Origin: Bacteroidota bacterium
Lineage (GTDB): Bacteria > Bacteroidota > Bacteroidia > Bacteroidales > WCHB1-69
Reading direction: 5' to 3'
Length of the DNA stretch: 32,477 nucleotides
Assembly: GCA_019135895.1 (NCBI GenBank)
Contig: JAGVVH010000215.1
Span: 1 to 32,477 of the forward strand
A program made the translations under genes and the position numbers. Of the stretch, positions 16,780 through 24,136 are shown piece by piece. The notes under the pieces are model-generated. The model had not been told where the DNA came from. It made no database searches and saw only the letters and a program-made list of their open reading frames with translations. Numbering within the stretch: the first letter of the stretch is position 1; every line of letters starts with the position of its first letter.

Positions 16780-16872
16780 CAATTAATTTTAATCAATTTT
16801 ATTTTACCTCAACAATAATTGAACTTTTTTCTTCACGTAATCTTTTGGTATATAAACATTTTGTTTTTATTT

Positions 16873-16968
16873 GGGCGTTCCGGCTCGCTGCGCTTCGCCG
16901 TCGCGCTTCGTCGACTGGGCTTTGGACAATTGTAACTGTTTCTAGAGACGCTATTAATCGCGTCTCTA
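16873..16968. repeat. GC-rich island plus palindrome, probable intergenic repeat element
   Basis: Positions 16873-16920 are about three-quarters G+C by my count, in a gap that is otherwise strongly AT-rich. Within them GCGCTTCG occurs twice as direct repeats (16890-16897 and 16903-16910). After a short spacer, TAGAGACGC at 16943-16951 pairs exactly with GCGTCTCTA at 16960-16968 around an ATTAAT core. From memory, palindromes of the GAGACGCGATTAATCGCGTCTC kind are scattered in many Bacteroidota and cyanobacterial genomes. No coding capacity is evident. Confidence 0.6.
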
Positions 16969-17019
16969 CGGAATTTGACACAAAATTATTATTAAGGAAT
17001 ATATATTCAAAATTTTGAT

Positions 17020-17027
17020 TATTTTTG
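17020..17027 (+). promoter_or_regulatory. -7 promoter motif for the TM1266-hydG pair
   Basis: TATTTTTG followed by CC matches TAnnTTTG and ends 74 bases before the TM1266-type gene's ATG. The leader between them shows no strong hairpin or riboswitch that I can recognise. Confidence 0.5.
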
Positions 17028-17101
17028 CCTCCAACTGAGAAACAGATTTATCTTTTTCAAAGTTATAAAAAATAGAGTACTAATCCAAAAGTAACAATCT
17101 G

Positions 17102-17377
17102 ATGGAAAAGCGTTTAGGCATGATTGCCATTGTCATCACCGACAAACACATAGTTTTTGAAGTCAACGAATTAATTTCGGATTTTTCCGAATTTGTCATT
17201 GCTCGTCAGGGTATTCCGATGCCCCAAAAATCACTTTCTTTTATTTCCCTGATTGTGGAAGCTCCCATGAATTCTATTAACACCCTTACCGGAAAGTTGG
17301 GGCGTTTACAAGGAGTGGAAGTAAAGACAATCATAACAAAACAGGAATTGGTGAGTGAAAAAACTAATTTTCAATAA
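17102..17377 (+). CDS. TM1266-family putative hydrogenase-system regulator
   Basis: A 91-residue protein of the TM1266/iron-only-hydrogenase-system regulator family, a small ACT-like fold found next to hydrogenase maturation genes. The pattern EKRLGMIAIVITD at the start, IVARQGIPMP-like loop (here VIARQGIPMPQKSLSFISLIV) and GKLGRLQGVEVKTI near the end fits the family. It is complete and of usual length. It lies 28 bases upstream of the preferred hydG start, so the two are probably one transcript. Its molecular job is not established; regulation is the family name's suggestion, since no DNA-binding domain is visible. Confidence 0.85.
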   Translation: MEKRLGMIAIVITDKHIVFEVNELISDFSEFVIARQGIPMPQKSLSFISLIVEAPMNSINTLTGKLGRLQGVEVKTIITKQELVSEKTNFQ

Positions 17378-17405
17378 GAAAAATAACAATTTAAAAAATA
17401 TCACA

Positions 17406-18806
17406 ATGAACACAGAAGAGAGAAACAAAAATTTTATCGACAGAGAAAAATTGTACTCCATGATTGAGGGGCAAGCACCAACAAAGAATGAGCTGCAAGC
17501 TATTTTGAATAAAGCCAAGGAATTAAAAGGGTTGTCTATGGAAGAAGTGGCTGCTTTATTAAGAGTAGAAGACCATCAGGACATCAGATCTATTATGGAT
17601 GTTGCCCATTATGTCAAAGAAAGCATTTACGGAAAGCGTTTAGTGCTCTTTGCACCGGTATATACCGGCAATGTTTGTGTTAATAATTGCGTCTATTGTG
17701 CCTTCCGAAAGGATAATAAAAAAATTGTCCGCAAAGTGCTAAATATGGATGAAATTGAAGAAGAAACCAGAATTTTACTTCGCGACGGACATAAAAGAAT
17801 TTTACTTATTTGTGGAGAAACTCCGCGAAACAACATAGATTATATTTGCGAAGCAATCCGTCGTGTTTATGCAGTCAATGAGAACAATCAGAATGTCCGT
17901 CGTATCAATGTAGAGTTGGCTCCGATGTCAGTGGAAGATTTTCGTAAACTGAAAGCGGAACGTATTGGTACCTATGTTTGTTTTCAGGAAACCTACGATC
18001 CTGTTTTGTACAAAGAATATCATCCGTCAGGAACTCCGAAAGCCGATTTTGAAAACCGATTATTGGTAATGGATAGAGCTATGGAAGGCGGCATTGATGA
18101 TGTGGGGCTGGGTGTATTGTTCGGACTTGCCGACTATAGATATGAAATTCTTGCCTTAATGGAACATGCCAACCACCTTGAAAGAGCCTTCGGTTGTGGT
18201 CCTCACACGGTTAGTTTTCCTCGTATTGAACCTGCTGAAGGAGCTCCGCTTCCGGAACATATTCCACATGCCGTTTCTGACGAAGACTTTAAAAAAATTA
18301 TTGCCATTATCAGAATCGCGCTGCCCTATACCGGTATCATATTAAGCACCCGCGAAAATGATGAAATGCGTACGGAGCTTTTCAATTATGGTATTAGCCA
18401 GGTTTCTGCCGGCTCCAGAACTAATCCGGGAGCATACAGTGATGAATCCGAACAATCGGGCAGCCAGTTCTCTTTAGGAGATCACCGCTCCTTGGAAGAG
18501 GTTATCTCCAGCATGATTGATTCAGGCTATATTCCTTCTTTCTGTACCGGTTGTTACCGTAAAGGAAGAGTGGGGCATGATTTTATGGATCTTGCAAAGC
18601 CGGGCTTGATCAAACAATATTGTTTGCCCAATGCAATGTTCTCTTTTAAAGAGTATTTGTATGATTTCGCCTCTGAGGAAACCAGAAAAAAAGGACTTGC
18701 CCTAATCCAAAAAATGGTGGATGAAATGCCTGAAACAGCACATAAAAAGAAAGTTGATTCTGAATTGAAAGCTATTGACGAGGGAGAAAGAGACAGGCTC
18801 TTCTAA
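17406..18806 (+). CDS. hydG: [FeFe]-hydrogenase maturase HydG (radical SAM)
   Basis: HydG is a radical SAM tyrosine lyase that turns tyrosine into the CO and CN ligands of the [FeFe]-hydrogenase H-cluster. I prefer the ATG at 17406 (466 residues, family length). The frame is open back to 17355, but that start overlaps the preceding gene and adds a Lys/Asn-rich leader. The radical SAM motif CX3CX2C is C91, C95, C98. The C-terminal auxiliary-cluster motif CX2CX22C is C380, C383, C406. Both are diagnostic of HydG and set it apart from ThiH. HydE, HydF and the hydrogenase are not in this window. Its stop codon overlaps the stop of the convergent diadenylate cyclase gene. Confidence 0.96.
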   Translation: MNTEERNKNFIDREKLYSMIEGQAPTKNELQAILNKAKELKGLSMEEVAALLRVEDHQDIRSIMDVAHYVKESIYGKRLVLFAPVYTGNVCVNNCVYCAFRKDNKKIVRKVLNMDEIEEETRILLRDGHKRILLICGETPRNNIDYICEAIRRVYAVNENNQNVRRINVELAPMSVEDFRKLKAERIGTYVCFQETYDPVLYKEYHPSGTPKADFENRLLVMDRAMEGGIDDVGLGVLFGLADYRYEILALMEHANHLERAFGCGPHTVSFPRIEPAEGAPLPEHIPHAVSDEDFKKIIAIIRIALPYTGIILSTRENDEMRTELFNYGISQVSAGSRTNPGAYSDESEQSGSQFSLGDHRSLEEVISSMIDSGYIPSFCTGCYRKGRVGHDFMDLAKPGLIKQYCLPNAMFSFKEYLYDFASEETRKKGLALIQKMVDEMPETAHKKKVDSELKAIDEGERDRLF

Positions 18807-19612
18807 TTCTTCTTCTTGGATATTGAAGAGATAAATTCTTCGGCAAGCATCTGCTTGAGAACGATGGGGGAAATATCACGAGTTATTTTCCCCTCTTTGC
18901 ATATGGATATTTGTCCGGTTTGTTCGGAAACAATGACGGCTATGGCATCGGTCAAGGTGGTGGAGCCTATTGCCGAGCGGTGTCTTAAGCCAAGATCAGT
19001 AGGCAAGTTGTCGGCTTTGGAAACCGGCAGAATACAACGGGCTGCTGCAATTCTGTGATTTTTGATAATGACCGCTCCATCATGTAAAGGGCTGTTTTTA
19101 AAAAATAAATTTTCAATCAATTCTCTTGAAACGATGGCATCTAACGGCTCTCCCGTAGAAAGAAAATGATCTAAAGGAGTTTCACGCGCCATGATAATTA
19201 AAGCTCCGGTTTTGGAACTGGCCATCCTTTTGCAAGCTCTCACAATCGCTTCAATATCCTCGGCAAATTCTTGTGGATTCATTTTCCGATTTAACTTTCC
19301 ACTCAGAATTTTTATAAACTTGGTGTTTCCAAGATAAATGAGAAAAGACCTGATTTCAGGCTGAAAGACTACTATAAGAGCAATCATCCCGACACTAATC
19401 ACTTGCCCCATTATTTCTGAGAGTATGCCAAAATGGAGAAGTCCGGCTAACTTATAGACTACAAATAATATGGCAATTCCGACAAATATCCTCACTGCAG
19501 CAGTCCCTTTCAGCAATTTATAAAATTCATACAGAATGATAGCCACCAAAAGGATGTCTATGGCATCTGTGAGTCTGAATTTTATAAAGTCTAATGCTAA
19601 CAGCAAAGTCAT
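18803..19612 (-). CDS. cdaA: Diadenylate cyclase (CdaA-type)
   Basis: A CdaA/DacA-type enzyme that makes cyclic di-AMP from two ATP at the inner face of the membrane. The start is placed at 19612 (269 residues). A longer frame to 19714 exists, but it would cross the tilS start and lies upstream of the promoter motif at 19626-19633. Three membrane helices (about residues 12-80) precede the DAC domain. The domain has the DGA motif at D178-A180 (LHDGAVI) and the RHR motif at R210-R212 (GLRHRSAIG), both needed for catalysis. Cyclic di-AMP controls potassium, osmotic and cell-wall homeostasis. The neighbours, hydG (convergent) and tilS (divergent), suggest no operon. Confidence 0.93.
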   Translation of the reverse strand: MTLLLALDFIKFRLTDAIDILLVAIILYEFYKLLKGTAAVRIFVGIAILFVVYKLAGLLHFGILSEIMGQVISVGMIALIVVFQPEIRSFLIYLGNTKFIKILSGKLNRKMNPQEFAEDIEAIVRACKRMASSKTGALIIMARETPLDHFLSTGEPLDAIVSRELIENLFFKNSPLHDGAVIIKNHRIAAARCILPVSKADNLPTDLGLRHRSAIGSTTLTDAIAVIVSEQTGQISICKEGKITRDISPIVLKQMLAEEFISSISKKKN

Positions 19613-19625
19613 AAAAATTTTTTTG

Positions 19626-19633
19626 CAAAAATA
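19626..19633 (-). promoter_or_regulatory. -7 promoter motif for cdaA
   Basis: Minus-strand TATTTTTGC ends only 13 bases before the preferred cdaA start, implying a leader of a few bases. It decides the start: the longer frame's Met at 19714 would lie upstream of the promoter. Confidence 0.55.
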
Positions 19634-19722
19634 CATTTTTTTGCCGAATAGAAAAGTACTACAGCAAACGACCAGACTTGACTTATGCCTTTGGGAAAGT
19701 GATACGATATGCAATTTTTCAC

Positions 19723-19730
19723 TATTTTTG
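19723..19730 (+). promoter_or_regulatory. -7 promoter motif for tilS
   Basis: TATTTTTG followed by CC matches TAnnTTTG and ends eight bases before the preferred tilS ATG at 19739, so the mRNA should be nearly leaderless. A TTTG at 19690-19693 is further away than the usual 19-base spacer. Confidence 0.5.
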
Positions 19731-19738
19731 CCTCTTGT

Positions 19739-21067
19739 ATGGAAAAGAAGTTTATAAAATATCTGGAAAAATTAGTGCCCAAGCCTGAAAAAGCCAACTT
19801 CTTGCTTGCTGTGAGCGGGGGGGTTGACTCCTGTGCACTTACCCATCTCTTTTTCCAAAACAAACTCACTTTCGATATTGCTCACTGTAACTTTCATCTC
19901 AGAGGAGAGGATTCCAACCTTGACTGCTCTTTGGTTTCTGCTATGGGTGAAAAATATAATGCTACAGTTTTTATTAAAGAATTTGATACCCTGACACTTG
20001 CCAAAAGTTCTGAAAAGTCAATCGAAATGATTGCCCGTGAACTACGGTATGAATGGTTTGCAGAAATCGGTAAAGATTATGACTATATTGTGACCGCCCA
20101 TCAGGCTAATGACAATGCTGAAACGATGCTGCTGAACCTTACCCGCGGAACCGGACTCAAAGGGATGTGTGGGATTCCTCCTGTCAATGGTAAAGTTATA
20201 CGTCCGCTGCTTCCTTTTTCTTCTGAAGAAATACGAAATTATGTTACCACCTATCAAATTGAGTATCGTGTTGATGCGTCAAACTTATCTGAAGAATATC
20301 AGCGTAATAAGATGAGACTGGTTGTAATTCCGAAACTTCAGGAGATCAATCCGGGTTTTATTAATACCGCCTCTAATGATGCTGCTATTTTTAAAAAACA
20401 ATATGATTTCTATCTGCATTATATCAATCGGTATAAGAAGAAGTTGCTTGTTGTTGATGAAGAGAGTTGCTCTATTTTACTAAATGATTTGTTCAGGATT
20501 AAATATTATGGGCTGGTTTTATATGAAATACTTTCCGATTTTAACTTTAATCCTGCTACTGCCAATCTTATTGCCGAAAACCTTCATTCTATTTCAGGCA
20601 AGAGCTATTTTTCTACAACCCATCAACTGATCAAAGACAGAGAAAAGTTGATTATTACGCCCATCTCCCGAAAATTGGAAAACGCCTCTCTTCTCATTTC
20701 AGATGCCGAGGCATTACAAACTGCGGGATTTAATGTTGAACTTCTGGATTATGGGCAAGATCTTTGTTTTGAGGAGAATCCTATGATTTTGTATGCTGAT
20801 GCCGATAAACTTACTTTTCCTTTAACATTGCGAAGATGGAAAAAAGGAGATTATTTTTTCCCGTTCGGAATGAAAGGGAAAAAGAAGCTCAGTGATTTTT
20901 TTGTTGACCGAAAAATAGATCTCAATACAAAACATAAGATCCCGTTGCTTTGTTGTAACGATGAAATTGTTTGGGTGGTTGGCTTTCGATCAGACAATCG
21001 TTACCGAATAGAAAAAAATAAAACTAAAAAATATTATAAAATAGAATACTATGGAATATTTCAGTGA
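19739..21067 (+). CDS. tilS: tRNA(Ile)-lysidine synthase TilS
   Basis: TilS joins lysine to C34 of the tRNA-Ile CAU anticodon, making it read AUA. The start is set at 19739 (442 residues, MEKKFIKYLEK). The frame also opens at 19709, but that Met lies upstream of the TAnnTTTG motif at 19723. The N-type ATP pyrophosphatase PP-loop is SGGVDS at residues 26-31. HCNFHLRGEDSNLD and AHQANDNAETMLLNLTRGTGLKG follow, all diagnostic of TilS. The C-terminal TilS domain includes RRWKKGDYFFPFGMKGKKKLSDFFVD, which positions the tRNA acceptor end. It overlaps the next gene by 17 bases. This essential enzyme is intact. Confidence 0.96.
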   Translation: MEKKFIKYLEKLVPKPEKANFLLAVSGGVDSCALTHLFFQNKLTFDIAHCNFHLRGEDSNLDCSLVSAMGEKYNATVFIKEFDTLTLAKSSEKSIEMIARELRYEWFAEIGKDYDYIVTAHQANDNAETMLLNLTRGTGLKGMCGIPPVNGKVIRPLLPFSSEEIRNYVTTYQIEYRVDASNLSEEYQRNKMRLVVIPKLQEINPGFINTASNDAAIFKKQYDFYLHYINRYKKKLLVVDEESCSILLNDLFRIKYYGLVLYEILSDFNFNPATANLIAENLHSISGKSYFSTTHQLIKDREKLIITPISRKLENASLLISDAEALQTAGFNVELLDYGQDLCFEENPMILYADADKLTFPLTLRRWKKGDYFFPFGMKGKKKLSDFFVDRKIDLNTKHKIPLLCCNDEIVWVVGFRSDNRYRIEKNKTKKYYKIEYYGIFQ

Positions 21068-21560
21068 ATATGAAACGGTGAAAAAACGCCCTGCTCTTCT
21101 AACCTTGCTTTGCATTTTAACTTTTATCGGTTCGGGATATTTATTTCTGACTTTTCTTTTCCTCTCTTTTTCAACCGATTTAATCCCTCAAATGTTGGAA
21201 GTGTTGCAAAACATGAATTATCCCCAAGAGTCAATGAAACTTTTAGAACAAATGGCAGATGTTGCCGGCTGGAAATTCCTTATGTTGTCATTTTCTTACG
21301 CTCTTGCTGTTGTAGGAGCAGCTCTGATGCTTAAATTTAACAAAATCGGTTTTCATCTCTATATTATTTCCCAAATTCTTCTTTTTTGCTGCAAAAATCT
21401 TCTGATTGGCGGAGCTCTTAAAATGGGATTTTTTGCTATTGCATGGTCCTTGTTTTTTATTACTCTATTCGGACTTTTCTATAAACTGATGATCCCAAAA
21501 GAAAGTGAGGAGATAAATCCCGAACCGGATGATGATGATAAATGGAATGAGCAACAATAA
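21051..21560 (+). CDS. Small membrane protein of unknown function
   Basis: A 169-residue protein I cannot assign to a named family. It has about four predicted membrane helices (near residues 16-38, 72-95, 101-120 and 122-145). The loop between the first two contains MLEVLQNMNYPQESMKLLEQ, and the tail is acidic (EEINPEPDDDDKW). The start overlaps tilS by 17 bases and the stop shares one base with the sufS start (TAATG). It is therefore translationally linked to both, and the overlaps make it a real gene. Similar small membrane proteins occur in Bacteroidota, but no function is known to me. Confidence 0.7.
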   Translation: MEYFSEYETVKKRPALLTLLCILTFIGSGYLFLTFLFLSFSTDLIPQMLEVLQNMNYPQESMKLLEQMADVAGWKFLMLSFSYALAVVGAALMLKFNKIGFHLYIISQILLFCCKNLLIGGALKMGFFAIAWSLFFITLFGLFYKLMIPKESEEINPEPDDDDKWNEQQ

Positions 21561-22774
21561 TGATTGATTTTATGAATAAAGAAGATTTTAAAATACTGAA
21601 TCAAAAGATATATAACCGCCCGCTGGTTTATTTTGATAATGCCGCCACTACCCAAAAGCCACAGGTGGTTATTGAGGCTCTGTCAGATTATTACGAGACT
21701 ATCAACAGCAATATTCATCGCGGAGTTCACTACCTGAGTCAGAGAGCAACCGATGAATTTGAATCTGCCAGAAATAAGGTAAAGACCTTTATCAATGCCC
21801 CTAATAGCTATGAAATTATTTTTACCCGCGGAACTACCGAATCTATCAATATGATTGCCTATTCTTTTGGGCGTACTTTTCTTAGCGAAGGGGATGAGGT
21901 TATTCTTAGTGAGATGGAACATCACTCCAATATTGTTCCCTGGCAGATTGTTTGTGAAGAGAAGAAAGCCGTAATAAAAGTGCTTCCCATGGACGAAAAC
22001 GGGGTGTTGGAAATTGAAAAACTGGAGACTCTGATTTCCCCGAAAACAAAAATAATTGCCGTAACTCATATCTCTAACGCACTTGGGACTATCAATCCTG
22101 TGGAGAAAATTATTGAAATTGCCCACCAACATGATATTCCTGTGATGATTGACGGGGCACAGGCAGTATCGCATTTAAAAGTAGATGTGCAGGCAATGGA
22201 TTGTGATTTTTATTGTTTTTCAGGACATAAAATGTATGCTCCAATGGGCATCGGCGTGATGTATGGGAAGGAAAAATGGCTCAATAAAATGCCGCCATTT
22301 CTTGGCGGCGGGGAAATGATTAAACAGGTTACTTTCGAAAAAACCACTTATAACGATCTCCCTTTTAAATTTGAAGCCGGAACTCCATCGGTGGGAGATG
22401 TTATCGGATTGAAAAGATCTATTGAGTACATTGAAAATATAGGGATAGATAAAATTGCAAGCTATGAGAATGAATTGCTGCAATATGGAACGGAAAAACT
22501 TCTTAATATTCCCGGAGTGAAAATTATTGGGACCGCTCGTGATAAAGCAGCCATTATCTCTTTTCTTATCAACAAAATTCATCCTTATGATGCCGGAGTC
22601 ATTATTGATCATCTCGGAGTTGCTGTGAGAACCGGACACCACTGTGCTCAGCCTATTATGGACAAACTCGCTATTCCGGGAACTATCAGAGCCTCATTTG
22701 CTCTATATAATTCTAAAGAGGAGATCGACATTTTGGTGGCAGCAGTTCTCAAAGCTAAAGAGATGCTGGAATAA
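21560..22774 (+). CDS. sufS: Cysteine desulfurase SufS
   Basis: A 404-residue group-II cysteine desulfurase, a PLP enzyme that takes sulfur from cysteine for Fe-S cluster assembly. The PLP-binding Lys is K224 in CFSGHKMYAPMG and the persulfide-forming Cys is C362 in RTGHHCAQP, the SufS-type context rather than IscS. Early motifs YFDNAATTQKP and NIHRGVHYLSQRAT also fit. The start at 21560 shares a base with the preceding stop codon, and the N-terminus MIDFMNKEDFKIL aligns with the usual SufS start. The sufBCD and sufE/U partners are not beside it. Possible jobs are cluster supply and tRNA thiolation. Confidence 0.94.
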   Translation: MIDFMNKEDFKILNQKIYNRPLVYFDNAATTQKPQVVIEALSDYYETINSNIHRGVHYLSQRATDEFESARNKVKTFINAPNSYEIIFTRGTTESINMIAYSFGRTFLSEGDEVILSEMEHHSNIVPWQIVCEEKKAVIKVLPMDENGVLEIEKLETLISPKTKIIAVTHISNALGTINPVEKIIEIAHQHDIPVMIDGAQAVSHLKVDVQAMDCDFYCFSGHKMYAPMGIGVMYGKEKWLNKMPPFLGGGEMIKQVTFEKTTYNDLPFKFEAGTPSVGDVIGLKRSIEYIENIGIDKIASYENELLQYGTEKLLNIPGVKIIGTARDKAAIISFLINKIHPYDAGVIIDHLGVAVRTGHHCAQPIMDKLAIPGTIRASFALYNSKEEIDILVAAVLKAKEMLE

Positions 22775-22779
22775 GCTGC

Positions 22780-22812
22780 TTTGATCCCTTTTGAAAAAAT
22801 GAGTTATTTTTG
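22780..22812 (+). promoter_or_regulatory. -33/-7 promoter for the U32 gene
   Basis: TTTG at 22780-22783 and TATTTTTG at 22805-22812 are separated by 21 bases, close to the 19-base ideal for the Bacteroidota sigma factor. The -7 box ends 18 bases before the preferred ATG at 22831. This is the most complete promoter in the window. Confidence 0.6.
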
Positions 22813-22830
22813 CATGCTAAAAAATTAAGG

Positions 22831-24075
22831 ATGATGAAAATTGAAATCATGTCGCCGGTTGGCTCTTATGAATCATTGTCGGCAGCTATTCAGGCAGGGG
22901 CAGGTTCCGTCTATTTCGGAGTCGGGAAAATGAATATGCGCGCCCGTTCATCCGTTAATTTTAACCTTGAGGATCTGAAGAATATTACTTCTATCTGTAA
23001 AGAACATGGGGTGCTCTCTTATCTGACTGTTAATACGATCGTATATAATGACGAAATAGAAGAAGTGAGGCAACTGCTTGATTTGGCAAAACAATGTGAG
23101 GTGTCGGCGATCATTGCCTCCGATTGGGCAGTAATGAACTATTGCCGACAAATAGGACTGGAAATTCATATCTCCACGCAATGTAACATAACCAATATTG
23201 AAGCGGTTCGTTTTTACTCGCAGTTTGCTGATGTAATGGTATTGGCACGCGAAGTCAATCTTCGTCAGGTCTCCGATATTTCAAAAGCTATTTGTGAAGA
23301 AAATATCTGCGGGCCCGGTGGAAAACCTGTCAGAATTGAAATGTTTGTGCATGGAGCCTTGTGCATGGCGGTGTCGGGGAAATGCTATCTCAGTTTGGAT
23401 AACTTTAACTTTTCCGCAAATAGGGGAGCCTGCTTGCAGCCTTGCCGACGTGGCTATCTGGTGAAAGATCTGGATCATGAAATTGAACTCAATATCGAGA
23501 ATAAATATATCATGTCTCCTAAAGACCTTTGTACCATAGGTTTTCTGGATAAATTATTAAAAGCCGGCGTTACTGTTCTCAAAATTGAAGGACGGGGACG
23601 TTCTGCTGAATATGTGAAAATGGTGACAACCTGCTACCACGAGGCAGTGGAGGCAATAGAAGAGCAAGATTATACTCTTGAAAAAATTGACAATTGGATG
23701 AATAAATTGCGCAGTGTATATAATCGCGATTTTTGGGATGGCTATTATCTGGGGCGCAAATTGGGAGAGTGGACAGAACGCTATGGCTCACAGGCAACCC
23801 GCGTTAAACAGCATGTTGGCAAAATTACCAACTATTTCGGGAAATTGGGAGTTGCTGAAATCTATATTGAAACCGGCAAACTTGCGGTTGGAGATTCTAT
23901 TCTGATTATCGGCCCTACTACCGGAGTATATGAAGGGGAAATTTCTGAAATCAGAGTCGACCTGAAGCCTGTTGACGTTGCGGAAAAAGGAGTTTATTGC
24001 TCTATTTCTACTTCCACCACGGTAAGAAGAGGGGATAAACTTTACAAATGGGTTGAGGAAATTGAGGAGTTTTGA
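22831..24075 (+). CDS. U32-family (TrhP-like) tRNA hydroxylation protein
   Basis: A 414-residue U32 family protein. The start is placed at 22831 or the adjacent ATG at 22834, since the frame's earlier start is a TTG inside the promoter. The U32 signature ExFxxG(A)(L)CxxxxGxCxLS is met exactly by residues 170-188. Further Cys residues (CGPGG, GACLQPC) make a likely metal or Fe-S site. LKIEGRGRSAEYV is the second hallmark. The closest characterised relative by pattern is E. coli YegQ/TrhP, which helps make 5-hydroxyuridine at tRNA position 34 using prephenate. Related members act on 23S rRNA (RlhA) or are called proteases. TrhP is preferred because of the N-terminus and the linear domain order. 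Context with tilS and sufS agrees but is not proof. Confidence 0.85.
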   Translation: MMKIEIMSPVGSYESLSAAIQAGAGSVYFGVGKMNMRARSSVNFNLEDLKNITSICKEHGVLSYLTVNTIVYNDEIEEVRQLLDLAKQCEVSAIIASDWAVMNYCRQIGLEIHISTQCNITNIEAVRFYSQFADVMVLAREVNLRQVSDISKAICEENICGPGGKPVRIEMFVHGALCMAVSGKCYLSLDNFNFSANRGACLQPCRRGYLVKDLDHEIELNIENKYIMSPKDLCTIGFLDKLLKAGVTVLKIEGRGRSAEYVKMVTTCYHEAVEAIEEQDYTLEKIDNWMNKLRSVYNRDFWDGYYLGRKLGEWTERYGSQATRVKQHVGKITNYFGKLGVAEIYIETGKLAVGDSILIIGPTTGVYEGEISEIRVDLKPVDVAEKGVYCSISTSTTVRRGDKLYKWVEEIEEF

Positions 24076-24136
24076 AATATCTGTTAACACTATTATTGCA
24101 TTTTTAATTATATAATTATTTAATTTATAATTTTTT

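Larger units (their letters stand above)
16722..17101. other. Divergent intergenic region with two promoters and a repeat element
   Basis: This 380-base gap separates the minus-strand pseudouridine synthase gene from the plus-strand TM1266/hydG genes. It holds a promoter motif facing each way (16772-16779 minus, 17020-17027 plus). Between them lies a short foreign-looking block: a GC-rich island at 16873-16920 and a palindrome at 16943-16968. Short open frames crossing it lack family features and are taken as chance. Confidence 0.7.

Noticed and set aside
16755..17018. Open frames crossing the intergenic repeat (16755-17018 plus and 16799-16981 minus)
   Set aside because: They depend on the GC-rich element, lack family similarity and overlap the promoter motifs of both neighbours.
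17028..17101. Possible riboswitch in the leader of the TM1266-hydG pair
   Set aside because: No stable hairpin or recognised aptamer pattern was found; only an AT-rich leader is visible.
17355..17405. Longer N-terminus of HydG
   Set aside because: It overlaps the TM1266-type gene and encodes a Lys/Asn-rich leader; the ATG at 17406 gives the family's usual length and Cys positions.
19613..19714. Longer N-terminus of the diadenylate cyclase
   Set aside because: It would start upstream of the -7 box at 19626-19633 and cross the start of the tilS frame; the Met at 19612 begins the normal membrane domain.
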